64,000 nt of DNA from Streptomyces sp. R21 (lineage in GTDB: Bacteria > Actinomycetota > Actinomycetes > Streptomycetales > Streptomycetaceae). A model generated the notes under the pieces. The model did not search any database and had not been told where the DNA came from. It was given only the letters and a program-made list of their open reading frames with translations. The stretch lies in assembly GCF_041051975.1 (NCBI RefSeq), contig NZ_CP163435.1, positions 2,294,001-2,358,000 on the forward strand. The letters are read 5' to 3'. A program made the position numbers and the translations under genes. Of this stretch, positions 43,487 through 52,838 are shown one piece after another. Numbering within the stretch: position 1 is the first letter of the stretch; the number at the start of each line of letters is the position of its first letter.

Positions 43487-44685
43487 GCCGACGCGCCCGC
43501 GGCGAGCCGCCGCTCGGCGAGCGCGCTGAGCAGCGCGGCCTGGCGATGGAGCACCCCGTCGTCGAAGACCGCCCGCGGGGAGTGGTTCTGCGGCGCCTTC
43601 TCCACGTCCACGCCCTCAGGCGCCGCGCCGACCAGCAGCATCGCGCCGGGCACCTTGTTCAGGACCAGGGAGAAGTCCTCCGAACCGCTGGCAGGCTGCG
43701 GGGCATGCCACACCTCGCCCGCGCCGAACAGCTCGCGCGCCGTCTCCAGGGCGAACTCGGTCGCGACCGGCTCGTTGACTGTGACCGGGTAGAGCATCTC
43801 GTACGCCACCTCCGCCTCCAGGCCGTGCGCGGCCGCGATCCCGTGCACCAGCCGCGGCAGCCCTTGGGCCAGCCGCTCGTGGTTGGCCTCCGAGTAGCTG
43901 CGTACGGTCGCCTCGAACTCGGCCGTGTCCGGGATGACGTTGCGCTGCGTACCGGCGTGCAGTCGCCCCACCGTCACCACCACCGGGTCGAAGATGTCGA
44001 AGGTGCGCGTCACCCAGTTCTGCAGCGCGGTCACCATCTCGCAGACCGCGGGTACCGGGTCCTTGGCGCGGTGCGGAGCCGAACCGTGCCCGCCCTCGCC
44101 CCGCACCGTCACCCGCAGGACGTCGGACGCGGTCATGACGGTGCCGGGCCGGGACGCGACCCAGCCGCCGGGCAGCCGGTTGGCCGAGACGTGCAGGGCG
44201 AAGGCCGCGTCGAGCGGCTTGCCCGCCGCGTCCAGGACACCTTCGTCGATCATCGCGCCGGCACCGTTGTGCCCCTCCTCGCCCGGCTGGAACATGAACA
44301 CCACATCGCCCTGGAGGCTCTCCCGGCGGTCCGCGAGCAGTGTCGCCGCGCCGACGAGCCCGGCGGTGTGCAGATCGTGCCCGCAGCTGTGCATCCGGCC
44401 CGGCATCTCGGAGGCGTACTCCACCCCCGTCAGCTCGTCCACCGGCAGTGCGTCCATGTCACCCCGCAACAGCACCGCCCCGCCGGGACGGCCACCGCGC
44501 AGCACGGCCGTGACCGAGGTCAGCTCCCGGCCCAGCGTGATCTCGAGAGGGAGACCGTCGAGCGCGGCGAGGACCTTCTCCTGCGTGCGCGGCAGCCGGA
44601 TGCCAAGCTCCGGCTCGCGGTGCAGCGAGCGGCGCAGCCGCACGAGATCGGGCTGGAGTTCCCTGGCGCGTTCCAGTACGGACAT
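43483..44685 (-). CDS. M20-family amidohydrolase (N-acyl-amino-acid hydrolase type)
   Basis: A 400-residue metallohydrolase of the M20D group (IAA-amino-acid hydrolase, N-acyl-L-amino-acid amidohydrolase, hippuricase). Metal and catalytic motifs: RGDMDALPVDE, MHSCGHDLHTAGLVGAA, FQPGEEGHNGAGAMIDEG and the C-terminal GSEDFS. It removes an acyl group from an amino acid or related conjugate. It is coupled to the MFS gene after it and divergent from the AsnC-type regulator. Confidence 0.92.
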   Translation of the reverse strand: MSVLERARELQPDLVRLRRSLHREPELGIRLPRTQEKVLAALDGLPLEITLGRELTSVTAVLRGGRPGGAVLLRGDMDALPVDELTGVEYASEMPGRMHSCGHDLHTAGLVGAATLLADRRESLQGDVVFMFQPGEEGHNGAGAMIDEGVLDAAGKPLDAAFALHVSANRLPGGWVASRPGTVMTASDVLRVTVRGEGGHGSAPHRAKDPVPAVCEMVTALQNWVTRTFDIFDPVVVTVGRLHAGTQRNVIPDTAEFEATVRSYSEANHERLAQGLPRLVHGIAAAHGLEAEVAYEMLYPVTVNEPVATEFALETARELFGAGEVWHAPQPASGSEDFSLVLNKVPGAMLLVGAAPEGVDVEKAPQNHSPRAVFDDGVLHRQAALLSALAERRLAAGASA

Positions 44686-44789
44686 GCTGCGTCAACCTCC
44701 TGATACGGTTCCGGCCATCGGTGCGGCAAGACTGAAGTCCTGACCGGCCCAACCGACCCGAATCGCAGGAAACGCGCAAGGGGCATCGA

Positions 44790-45890
44790 ATGACGCAGGA
44801 TTCCAGACATGGACCAGTACGGAATTTTGCGCACGGGGCGGTACGGACGCTCGACGACGTCGACCAGTCCCTGGTGCACGCGCTGCAGATCGCCCCACGC
44901 GCCGGCTGGAAAGAGATCGGCGCGGTACTCGGACTCGACGCCGTCACCGTGGCCCGCCGCTGGCACCGGCTCACCGAAGCCGGCGCTGCCTGGATCAGCT
45001 GCTCCCCCTCCCCCGCCCTCGCCGCGAGCGGACAGGGACTGCTCGCCGTCGTCGAGGTGGACTGCGCCAGCGGCAACCTGCTGACCGTCGCCCGGGCCCT
45101 CGCCGAGCTGCCCCACGTCACCGCCGTCGAACACGTCAGCGGAGACCGCGACCTGCTGCTCACCGTGATGGCCCCGGACCTCGCGGCGCTCACCCACTGG
45201 ATGACCCGCGGCATCGGTGCGATGCAGGGCATCGTCGCCACCCGGACCCACCTCGCGAGCACCGTCTACACCGAGGGCAGCCGCTGGCGGCTGCGCGCCC
45301 TCGACCGCACCCAGATCGCCCGCCTCGCCGACACCAGCACTCCCCGCACCGACACCCCTGTCTTCCCCCTCACCGACCTGGACCACGCCCTCGTCGGAGC
45401 CCTGTCCATGAACGGCCGCGCCACCTACCGCGCCCTCGCAGACGACTGTGGAACGAGCCCGGACACCGTCCGTCGCCGACTCGGCCGGCTCTTTGCCGCC
45501 GGAATGATCCAGCCCCGTTGCGAGGTCGCCCGCCCCTTGTCGGAGTGGCCGGTCACCGTGATCCTCTGGGGGAGGGCTGCCGCAGCGGAGTTGGAGAGCG
45601 TCTCCCGCGCCGTCACCGGCGCCCGCGAGGTACGGCTGTGCGCCGGTCTCACCGGCCGGAACAACGTCCTCGTCGTGGCCTGGGTGAAGTCCCTCGCCGA
45701 CGCCCAGCGCTTCGAGGTACGACTCGCCCAGCGCGTCCCCGGCCTGGACATCACCGACCGGGCCGTGGCCCTCTGGCCGCTGAAGCTCAGCGGCCACCTG
45801 CTCGACGAACGCGGTTACCGCATCGGCGGCGTCCCACTGGACGTCCGCACGGCCGGCGCCACCCGGCGAGATCCGGAAGACACTCCCTAG
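44790..45890 (+). CDS. Lrp/AsnC-family regulator with duplicated modules
   Basis: A 366-residue protein with two AsnC units in tandem. Unit 1 (about 22-165) has LDDVDQSLVHALQIAPRAGW as HTH and VVEVDCASGNLLTVARAL in the RAM domain. Unit 2 (about 194-340) has LTDLDHALVGALSMNGRATY and a degenerate RAM domain. Single AsnC proteins are about 150 residues, so this is a fused pseudo-dimer, a known but less common form. It is divergent from the M20-MFS operon and probably controls it in response to an amino acid or its conjugate. Confidence 0.9.
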   Translation: MTQDSRHGPVRNFAHGAVRTLDDVDQSLVHALQIAPRAGWKEIGAVLGLDAVTVARRWHRLTEAGAAWISCSPSPALAASGQGLLAVVEVDCASGNLLTVARALAELPHVTAVEHVSGDRDLLLTVMAPDLAALTHWMTRGIGAMQGIVATRTHLASTVYTEGSRWRLRALDRTQIARLADTSTPRTDTPVFPLTDLDHALVGALSMNGRATYRALADDCGTSPDTVRRRLGRLFAAGMIQPRCEVARPLSEWPVTVILWGRAAAAELESVSRAVTGAREVRLCAGLTGRNNVLVVAWVKSLADAQRFEVRLAQRVPGLDITDRAVALWPLKLSGHLLDERGYRIGGVPLDVRTAGATRRDPEDTP

Positions 45891-46275
45891 TAGTGCCAGT
45901 AGTGCTTCGTCAGGTCTTTGCGTGAGCGCTGATCAAGAGCATGTTGAGTGTGGCGATACACATGAAGTGAACCGATTACGCGCCGCGTTGGGGCTGTTCG
46001 TGGCCGATGCGTTCGCTTCGGTGCCGCGCAAGGATCAGCGGCCGGGCCACGCCTTACGCCTCCCGCAACGAGGCCGCTTCCTGTTTCAGCGCTCCCGTCC
46101 AACTGCATGCCCTGACAACCGAGAGGCAGCGTTCCGACATCGGGGTGGTGGAACGTCTTGTGCCGTGACTGCCGCCTCGTACGTCGCAGCGCTTCCACAG
46201 ACGGGCGAGGTCGGGAGCGTCCGGACGATGGCGCGCGGCGGAGGCCGTAGCGGCCTCGGTCTCACCAGCTCCTGC
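45891..46275. other. 385-bp gap with transposase debris
   Basis: Starts with a repeated AGTAGTGCTT-type terminus like an insertion-sequence end, contains the IS701-like remnant listed next, and otherwise shows no gene. Confidence 0.45.
45955..46050 (+). pseudogene. IS701-like transposase N-terminal remnant
   Basis: RLRAALGLFVADAFASVPR followed by KDQR resembles the start of IS701-family transposases (FASVPRKDQR followed in intact copies by a WGECYLRGL-like segment). Here homology stops right after DQR. No other part of the transposase is left. Confidence 0.45.
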
Positions 46276-46917
46276 TTACCGGCACTCCGGTCCATCTTCT
46301 GCGCCGACTACCGGTGGCCGCCCCTCGAACCCGTTCGCCCAGTACCGTCCCCTCAGCGACAGGTCGAGAAGCATCTCGGTGACCGCCTCGGGCGACAGCG
46401 GGCGCGGATCGGTCTCCAGCCACCACTGGAGTACGGAGATCTGCTCGCCGACCCAGGCGCGGGCGAGCACCTCGACGTCGATGCGGGGCGTCACCCCGAA
46501 GTGCTCGGCACGGGCACTGAACACCGCGGCCGCCGCCTGTGTCCGTGCCTCCACGAGCTGGCGCAGCGCCCGCCCGTCGCCCTCACCGCGCAGCACGACC
46601 CGGTAGGCGTCGCGTTCTTCGTCGGCGTGGCGGAACATCTCCAGGACCGGTTTGCCGGTGAAGCCCTGCGCGTCGGCGGGCACGAGTGGCCGGAGCCGGC
46701 GGTCCAGCTCCTCCTGGAGATCGGTCACGACTTGGCCGAGCAGGTCGTCCTTGTCCGTGTAGTGGCTGTAGAACGTCGCGCGCCCCAGGTCGGCGCGCTC
46801 GGTGATGTCCTCGACCTTGATGTCCGCGTAGCCCCGTTCCAGCACCAGTGACACCAGCGCGTCCCTGAGCAGACGTCGGCTGCGTCGTACGCGGCGGTCC
46901 CCCACCTCTGGCGACAT
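46276..46917 (-). CDS. TetR-family repressor of acyl-CoA operon
   Basis: A 213-residue regulator: N-terminal helix-turn-helix (VKVEDITERADLGRATFYSHY-type, residues about 34-57) and a C-terminal ligand domain with the TetR_C pattern common to acyl-CoA-sensing members. It is divergent from the ligase-dehydrogenase-MFS-hydrolase operon, with a perfect 17-bp palindrome between them. Repression relieved by an acyl-CoA intermediate is inference from context. Confidence 0.88.
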   Translation of the reverse strand: MSPEVGDRRVRRSRRLLRDALVSLVLERGYADIKVEDITERADLGRATFYSHYTDKDDLLGQVVTDLQEELDRRLRPLVPADAQGFTGKPVLEMFRHADEERDAYRVVLRGEGDGRALRQLVEARTQAAAAVFSARAEHFGVTPRIDVEVLARAWVGEQISVLQWWLETDPRPLSPEAVTEMLLDLSLRGRYWANGFEGRPPVVGAEDGPECR

Positions 46918-46979
46918 CGGCCCTCCTCGCAGTCCTGATCGGGTTGCAGGTTACACCCCCATTGACACCCGGCCTGTTT

Positions 46980-46996
46980 CTGGACACGCTGTCCAG
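46980..46996. promoter_or_regulatory. TetR operator before acyl-CoA operon
   Basis: CTGGACA-CGC-TGTCCAG is a perfect 7+3+7 palindrome, 63 bp from the TetR start and 63 bp from the ligase start, so it lies exactly mid-gap. Such placement is typical of an autoregulating TetR protein. Confidence 0.75.
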
Positions 46997-47058
46997 TACT
47001 GGTCACCAAGGCAAATATCTTCCGGTCAAATGAGTGTCGAGAGGGATGTGGTTCGCCA

Positions 47059-48618
47059 GTGAATCTGGGCAGTTACCTCAGCCGCAGCAGCACGTTCTGG
47101 CCCGATCATGAGGCTCTGGTCTGCGAGGAACAGCGGTGGACCTACCGGGAGTTGGAGGACTCCACCAACCGGCTCGCGTCCGCTCTGCTTGTGCGCGGCA
47201 TTCGGCCGGGGCAGGCCGTCGCGACCTTCGCGGGCAACTGCGGGCAGCTCGTCGAGACGGAGATGGCCCTGTGCAAGGGCGGCTTCCTGCGCGTGCCGAT
47301 CAACTCGCGCCTCGCCGCCGAGGAAGTCGAGCACATCCTCGACTACGCCGCCGTACGTGTCCTGCTCACCGATACCGCGCACGCCGAAGTCGCTCGTCGT
47401 GCTGTCGCCCGCGCCGGCGCCGACTGCCTGGTCGTCGACTACGACAACGCCGTCGAAGGTGTCACGCACTACAGCACCCTGCTCGCCGAGGGCACGGCCT
47501 CCGAGCCCGTCGCCGTCGACGTGAACGAGGACGACCCCGCCGTACTGAATTTCACCTCGGGCTCCACCGGCAAGCTCAAGGCCGCCGTGCAGACCCAGGG
47601 CAACCGGCTCGCCAACATGCGCAAGCTCCTGATGACCCCGGGAGGCGCTCCCTCCACGGCCGAGCGCTATCTCGCCGCCGGACCCATCACACACGCCACC
47701 GGCATGGGGCTGCTCGCCTCCCTGTCCCGTGGCTCGACCGTCGTCGTCCTGCCCAAGTGGGACGCGGAGCTGTTCCTGCGCGCCGTCGAGACCGAACGGA
47801 TCACGACGACCTTCCTCGTGCCCACCATGCTGAACATGGTTCTGGCCCACCCGGACCTCGCCGGGCACGACCTGTCGTCCCTCACCTCCGTGCGCGTCGG
47901 GGGCGCACCGGTGTCACCGCAGCGGCTGCGCCAGGCGGTCGAGGCATTCGGGCCCGTACTCATGCAGGGGTACGGACTCGGGGAGACGACCAGCGGCATC
48001 ACCGTGCTGACCGCCGAGGACGTGGCGGCCGGTGTCACCACCGACCCCGACCTGCTGATGTCGTGCGGGCGGCCCGTCTTCGACACGGAGGTGCGGGTCG
48101 TCGACGACAGCGGCAAGCCCGTACCGGCCGGCAGCCTCGGCGAGATCGTCGCACGCGGGCCGGACTGCGTGCGCGCGTACTGGAAAGAGCCGGAGCTGTC
48201 CGCCGAGACCTTCCGCGACGGCTGGGTGCACACCGGCGACATCGGCTACCTGCGCGAAGACGGCTACCTGTTCATCGTCGACCGCAAGAAAGACATGATC
48301 ATTTCCGGCGGTTTCAACATCTACTGCAGCGAGGTCGAAGCCGCGCTCTACGAGCACCCGGCCGTCGCCGAGGCGTGCGTGGTGGGTGTGCCGGACGAGG
48401 AGTGGGGCGAGGCCGTCAAGGCGGTCGTCGTACGGCGCGAGGGCGCGGCGCTGTCCGAGGGTGAACTCATCGAGTTCTGCGCCGAGCGACTGGCCCGTAT
48501 CAAGAAGCCCAGGTCGGTCGACTTCGTGGACTCCCTCCCCGTCAACCGCAACGGCAAGACCGACCGGCGCGCCGTACGCGACCGCTACTGGGCCGGCAGC
48601 GCCCGCAACGTCCACTGA
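47059..48618 (+). CDS. Acyl-CoA ligase (AMP-binding)
   Basis: A 519-residue ANL enzyme, first gene of a four-gene operon. Motifs: NFTSGSTGKLKAAVQTQGN (ATP loop with the less usual GSTGKLKA), GYGLGETTSGI, WVHTGDIGYLRED, DRKKDMIISGGFNIYCSEVE and the catalytic Lys in VNRNGKTDRRAV. It should convert a carboxylic acid to its CoA thioester. Substrate unknown. GTG 47059 start. It is followed 24 bp later by an acyl-CoA dehydrogenase, so the thioester is probably oxidised next. Confidence 0.92.
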   Translation: MNLGSYLSRSSTFWPDHEALVCEEQRWTYRELEDSTNRLASALLVRGIRPGQAVATFAGNCGQLVETEMALCKGGFLRVPINSRLAAEEVEHILDYAAVRVLLTDTAHAEVARRAVARAGADCLVVDYDNAVEGVTHYSTLLAEGTASEPVAVDVNEDDPAVLNFTSGSTGKLKAAVQTQGNRLANMRKLLMTPGGAPSTAERYLAAGPITHATGMGLLASLSRGSTVVVLPKWDAELFLRAVETERITTTFLVPTMLNMVLAHPDLAGHDLSSLTSVRVGGAPVSPQRLRQAVEAFGPVLMQGYGLGETTSGITVLTAEDVAAGVTTDPDLLMSCGRPVFDTEVRVVDDSGKPVPAGSLGEIVARGPDCVRAYWKEPELSAETFRDGWVHTGDIGYLREDGYLFIVDRKKDMIISGGFNIYCSEVEAALYEHPAVAEACVVGVPDEEWGEAVKAVVVRREGAALSEGELIEFCAERLARIKKPRSVDFVDSLPVNRNGKTDRRAVRDRYWAGSARNVH

Positions 48619-48642
48619 CCTACCACCGGAGCCCGACCACCC

Positions 48643-49860
48643 ATGCCTTTCTCCCTGACCCCCACCTACGACGACAATCCCCGCCTGGCCGATCTCGTCG
48701 GCCGTCTGCGCGAGTACCTCGACGGTGAACTCGCCGCCTACGAATCCGACCTGGGCCTCACCCACGAGTCCGTCTACACCCGCTCCGTTCTCGAACCCGT
48801 CTGGAAGCGCAGCCGCGAGCTCGGGTTCTACGGCATCCATCTGCCCCCGGAGCATGGCGGCCAGGGCCTGACCTTCAGCGAACTCGCGGCCCTGAAGGAG
48901 GAGGTGGGCGCCTCGGGGCGGGTGCTTCAGCACAGCGTGCTCGGCGACATGGGCGGGCCACTGCGGGCCGGCTCCATCCTTCAGTACGCCACCGACCAGC
49001 AGTGGGAGACGTATCTGCTGCCGGTCATCCGCGGCGAGCGCGCCTGCTGCTTCTCGCTCACCGAGACCGACGCGGGCTCCGACGTACGCGCCATGCGCAC
49101 CACCGCCACCCCGGACGGCGAGGGCTGGCGCATCACCGGCCACAAGGTGTTCTCCTCCGCGGGACCCTTCGCCGACTTCTCCGTCCTCATCGCGCGCATG
49201 GCCGAGCCGGAGCCCGAGGACGGCACCCCGCCGGGCAAGCCGAGGTTCTCCGCGTTCCTTGTCGACCTCGACGCGCCCGGCGTCACCGTCGAAGCGGGCG
49301 AGACCCCGATGTCCGGCGAGCACATCGAGAGCGACATCATCCTCGACGACTGCTACGTCGGCCCCGGACAGCTCCTCGGCAACGTCGGCGACGGCCTGCG
49401 CATCGGTCTGGGCCGCGTCACCACCAACCGCCTGCTGCACTGCCCGACCGCCCTCGGCGGCGCCCGCCGTGCCCTCGCGCTCAGCGTCGACTTCGCCCGG
49501 ACCCGGCAGGTCTTCGGCGCCCCGCTCGGTGCCCTGCAGTCCATCCAGCACAAGCTCGCCGACATGGCCACCGCCTACTACGCGGCGCGCTCCATGACGT
49601 ACGACGCGCTCGCCGCCCTGGACGCCGGCGCCGAGCCGCGCACGGAAGCGTTCATGTGCAAGCTCTTCGTCGCCGAGAACGCCTTCCGCATCGCCGACGA
49701 GGCCGTACAGATCCATGGCAAGGCCGGACTCGTGCGCGGCGCCGAAGTGGAGCTGCTGTTCCGGCAGTTGCGGATGTTCCGGATCCTCACCGGGTCCTCC
49801 GAGATCCAGCGGAACGCCATCGCGGGCTCGCTGCTTCTCGGCGACCGGCCACGCGGCTGA
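48643..49860 (+). CDS. Acyl-CoA dehydrogenase-family flavoprotein with atypical active site
   Basis: A 405-residue ACAD with the FAD-binding signatures (SLTETDAGSDVRAMRT, ITGHKVFSSAGPFADF) and the C-terminal helix (VQIHGKAGLVRGAEVELLF). At the position of the catalytic Glu of medium-chain enzymes (YEGT) it reads LTGSSEIQ: residue 383 is Thr. The alternative Glu of isovaleryl-CoA dehydrogenases also appears to be replaced (NRLLH in place of LERL). It may use another base, or act as a reductase or nitroalkane-type oxidase. It is co-transcribed with the ligase before it. Confidence 0.9.
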   Translation: MPFSLTPTYDDNPRLADLVGRLREYLDGELAAYESDLGLTHESVYTRSVLEPVWKRSRELGFYGIHLPPEHGGQGLTFSELAALKEEVGASGRVLQHSVLGDMGGPLRAGSILQYATDQQWETYLLPVIRGERACCFSLTETDAGSDVRAMRTTATPDGEGWRITGHKVFSSAGPFADFSVLIARMAEPEPEDGTPPGKPRFSAFLVDLDAPGVTVEAGETPMSGEHIESDIILDDCYVGPGQLLGNVGDGLRIGLGRVTTNRLLHCPTALGGARRALALSVDFARTRQVFGAPLGALQSIQHKLADMATAYYAARSMTYDALAALDAGAEPRTEAFMCKLFVAENAFRIADEAVQIHGKAGLVRGAEVELLFRQLRMFRILTGSSEIQRNAIAGSLLLGDRPRG

Positions 49861-49957
49861 CCTCGCCGCGTCCCGACCGGCCCAACTCCCGTAATCCGAA
49901 AGGCCCGATCCACCCAGCCTCGCCCGCATTCCGCCCCGCACCGGAGGTCAGCACACC

Positions 49958-51388
49958 GTGGACAACGTCGTCCCCGCCCGAAGCGTGGGAGACCGGCTCG
50001 ACCGGCTCCCCCTCACCTCGTTCCACCGCAGACTCGTCGTCGCGCTGGCCGGAATGATCCTCTTCGAGTGGATCGAGACCCACTCCTTCGCCTTCGCCGC
50101 ACCCATACTGCGCGAACAGTGGGACCTGCCGATCTCCGGGCTCGCGACGGTCGTCGCGGTCAGCTCACTCGGCGCGTTCACCGGCGGTGTCCTGGGCGGC
50201 TGGCTGGCCGACCGGGTCGGGCGACGGCGCACGCTCCTCGCCTTCGCCGTCGCCTACTGCCTGGCCGCCCTGTCCGCCACCCTGGTGCAGTCGCCGGAAC
50301 AACTCTTGGTGGCACGCACCGCCGTGCAGTTCGGCGCGCAGGGCACGGCCGTCGTCGCCATCGTCGTCCTCTCCGAGTTCGTGCCCGCCACCGCTCGCGG
50401 ACGTGTGCAGACCTACAAGGTGGCTCTCGGGTCACTCGGCATCCCGATCGCCGCCTGGTCGGGGTATTTCCTGCTGCCGCAATGGAGCTGGGGATGGCGT
50501 CTGCTGTTCGGGCTGGGAGCGTGCGGGGCCGTCTTCGCCGTGCTCGTATGGCGGTGGGTGCCGGAGAGCCCGCGCTGGCTGGCCGCTCACGGACAGACGG
50601 AGCGGGCGCATGAGATCGTCTGCACCATCGAACGCGCGTGTGGCGTGCAGCCGTCGGACCCGGCCCCGACCCGATCCCCGGACGGAGCCGGGGCCGGTAC
50701 CGGAGCGAGGCCCCGGGTCCGCGCGGTCAGCCTGATCACCGGCGCCTACCGGCGCAGGTTCCTCGTCGTGACGGCCCTGTGGACCACCGGCCTTCTCGCG
50801 TACTCCGCCTTCACCACCTGGACCCCCACCCTCCTCAAGGACAACGGCCTCACACTCGACGACACCCTGCTGCTGTCCGCCGTCCTCGCCACCGCGGCCC
50901 CCATCGGCGCGATCGTCGCCGCACCGCTCATCGACCGCTGGGACCGGCGCACGACGCAGCTGGTCCTCGGCGTGCTGAGCGCGACCGTGCTGCTGCTGTT
51001 CAGCGTGGCCCGATCCCACGCGGCGATCCTCGTCTTCGGATTCGCCGTCAGTCTGCTGTTCCAGATGGCAGTGCCCTTCATGCAGGTCTACTCCGCCGAG
51101 GTGTTCCCCACCCGGATCCGCGCCGTCGGCTCCGGCACGGCCAACGCACTCTCCCGGATCGTCAACTTCGCAAGCCCCGCCCTGGTGGCCGCCGTGTACG
51201 GAGGTCTCGGCTACACCGCCGTCTTCGCCCTCCTCGCCGCCCTGGCCGCCACCGGCGGATGCGCCGTGTACCTCTTCGGGCCGCACTCCACGGGCGTCAG
51301 CCTGGAGGACGCCGCGTCCGGCGGGAACACGGCACCAGCCCCGGCCACCCGCGCCACCCGTACCGACACCGCGGTGGAGAACATATGA
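49958..51388 (+). CDS. MFS transporter (aromatic acid/sugar-porter type)
   Basis: A 476-residue, 12-helix importer-like MFS protein. Motif A in GGWLADRVGRRRTL and the PESPRWLAAHGQTERA segment after helix 6 are typical of metabolite:H+ symporters (aromatic acid or sugar porters). A Pro/Ala/Gly insert lies in the central loop. GTG 49958 starts the gene 97 bp after the dehydrogenase, and its stop overlaps the next ATG (ATGA). It is likely to import the substrate of the operon. Confidence 0.9.
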   Translation: MDNVVPARSVGDRLDRLPLTSFHRRLVVALAGMILFEWIETHSFAFAAPILREQWDLPISGLATVVAVSSLGAFTGGVLGGWLADRVGRRRTLLAFAVAYCLAALSATLVQSPEQLLVARTAVQFGAQGTAVVAIVVLSEFVPATARGRVQTYKVALGSLGIPIAAWSGYFLLPQWSWGWRLLFGLGACGAVFAVLVWRWVPESPRWLAAHGQTERAHEIVCTIERACGVQPSDPAPTRSPDGAGAGTGARPRVRAVSLITGAYRRRFLVVTALWTTGLLAYSAFTTWTPTLLKDNGLTLDDTLLLSAVLATAAPIGAIVAAPLIDRWDRRTTQLVLGVLSATVLLLFSVARSHAAILVFGFAVSLLFQMAVPFMQVYSAEVFPTRIRAVGSGTANALSRIVNFASPALVAAVYGGLGYTAVFALLAALAATGGCAVYLFGPHSTGVSLEDAASGGNTAPAPATRATRTDTAVENI

Positions 51389-52758
51389 CCGACTCGACGA
51401 TCCCGGCGCCCGCCTCGGCCGGTGACGACGCATGGAAGCACGTCGGTCCCGCCGGCCTCTTCGACCTCGGCGAGCTGTACGACACCAACAGTCTCGACGT
51501 GGTGATCGAGAAGGACGCGGTCGAGGAGAGCACCGCCCGGCCCGGCGCCCGCGTGCGGAAGATCGCCCTCACCTTCACCAGCCAGCAGTGGCACGGCATG
51601 ACATGGCGTCACCCCGTCCACGTCTACGCCCCCGCCCACACCCTGGAATACCCCCCGGCCCACGGAATCGCGGGCATCATCGGCACCGAGGCCGACTTCT
51701 GGAACGAACCCGGCAACGAGCGCCGCGTCATCCCGGAGACCGGCCAGGAGACGGAGAAGGAGTACGCGGAAGGCGCCGCCGTCGATCTCGGCATCCCGGT
51801 CATGATCTTCGCGACCCCTCCCGAACTCCCCACCGACATGAACGAGTCGGACCTCAACGGCTACAGCAACCGAAAGTTCTTCGAGACAGGCGACCTCACC
51901 TGGTACGGCTACTACCCCGTCGCCACGTCCTATCTGCGCGCCATCACCCTCCTGACGACCCTCCCGGGACTCGGCATCCGCAAGGCCGTGCTGTTCGGCC
52001 ACTCCAAACGCGGCATCGGCTCGAGCATCACAACAGGCGTGGACCCCGACCGCCTCGCCGGCATCGTGACGACGGGCACCAACGGGATGAACATGCTGGA
52101 GGCCACCGCCCGCAAGATCGGCCAGTTCGGCATGGACATCGCCGGCCCCTCCGTGCACCGGGAGGGCCTCGGATTCCTCTCCGCCGACACGCAGTTGAGG
52201 ATGTTCAACACCCCGCTCGGCTTCGAGGCGCTCAAGCGATTCGACCCGTACTTCTGGCGCGACTCCCTCACGACGCCCTGGCTCGTCGTCAACGGCACCA
52301 ACGATCCGTTCTTCGCCGTGGACGTCGCACAGAGCATGCGGCACGCGAAGGGACCGACCACACTCGTCGCTGTCGACAACGTCACCCACACCTGGGCCTC
52401 CCAGAAGATCCTCGCCGCCTGGCGGATGTGGCTGGACCACCTCGCCAACGGCCGCCCCCTCCCCACCCTCGAAAACCTGACGGTCGACCGGTCCTCCGAT
52501 CACCTCACCGTGACCACGCGCACGAACATTCCGATCACGGCGGCCCACCTCGCCACCGCCGGCATCCGCGGCACGGACTGGCGCCAGGCCAAGTGGTCCC
52601 TGACCTCCATGACCCAGACAGCCGACGGGACATACCGCCTCAGCGTCCCCTTCCCCGCGGACACGAGCATGGCCTGGTACGTGGAGCTGCGGCACGGAAC
52701 CGCGTCGGACCCCGGGTTCGTCACCTCAGCGGTCAAGGTCGAAGCGCCTGGGGTCTGA
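51385..52758 (+). CDS. PhoPQ-activated (PqaA)-type alpha/beta hydrolase
   Basis: A 457-residue cytoplasmic hydrolase. The nucleophile motif is GHSKRGIG (Ser207), as in the PhoPQ-activated pathogenicity-related family (PF10142), whose members have GxSKRG. Predicted acid Asp307 (NGTNDPFF) and His335 (VTHTWAS) complete a triad. The C-terminal 110 residues form a beta-rich domain, also usual in that family. No signal peptide, unlike the Salmonella PqaA. It is the last gene of the operon, coupled to the MFS gene. Substrate unknown; it may hydrolyse an imported ester or amide to the acid used by the ligase. Confidence 0.8.
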   Translation: MTDSTIPAPASAGDDAWKHVGPAGLFDLGELYDTNSLDVVIEKDAVEESTARPGARVRKIALTFTSQQWHGMTWRHPVHVYAPAHTLEYPPAHGIAGIIGTEADFWNEPGNERRVIPETGQETEKEYAEGAAVDLGIPVMIFATPPELPTDMNESDLNGYSNRKFFETGDLTWYGYYPVATSYLRAITLLTTLPGLGIRKAVLFGHSKRGIGSSITTGVDPDRLAGIVTTGTNGMNMLEATARKIGQFGMDIAGPSVHREGLGFLSADTQLRMFNTPLGFEALKRFDPYFWRDSLTTPWLVVNGTNDPFFAVDVAQSMRHAKGPTTLVAVDNVTHTWASQKILAAWRMWLDHLANGRPLPTLENLTVDRSSDHLTVTTRTNIPITAAHLATAGIRGTDWRQAKWSLTSMTQTADGTYRLSVPFPADTSMAWYVELRHGTASDPGFVTSAVKVEAPGV

Positions 52759-52838
52759 ACGGGAAATCTCCCAGGTCCAGGGCATGCGGGCGCCTTCGTT
52801 AATGCTGCTTGGCCTGTCCTGCAGGCCTACGGGAACCG

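Noticed and set aside
46090..46160. A short peptide (LHALTTERQRSDIGVVERLV) that could be a second transposase fragment
   Set aside because: Too short and not clearly alignable to a known transposase from memory.
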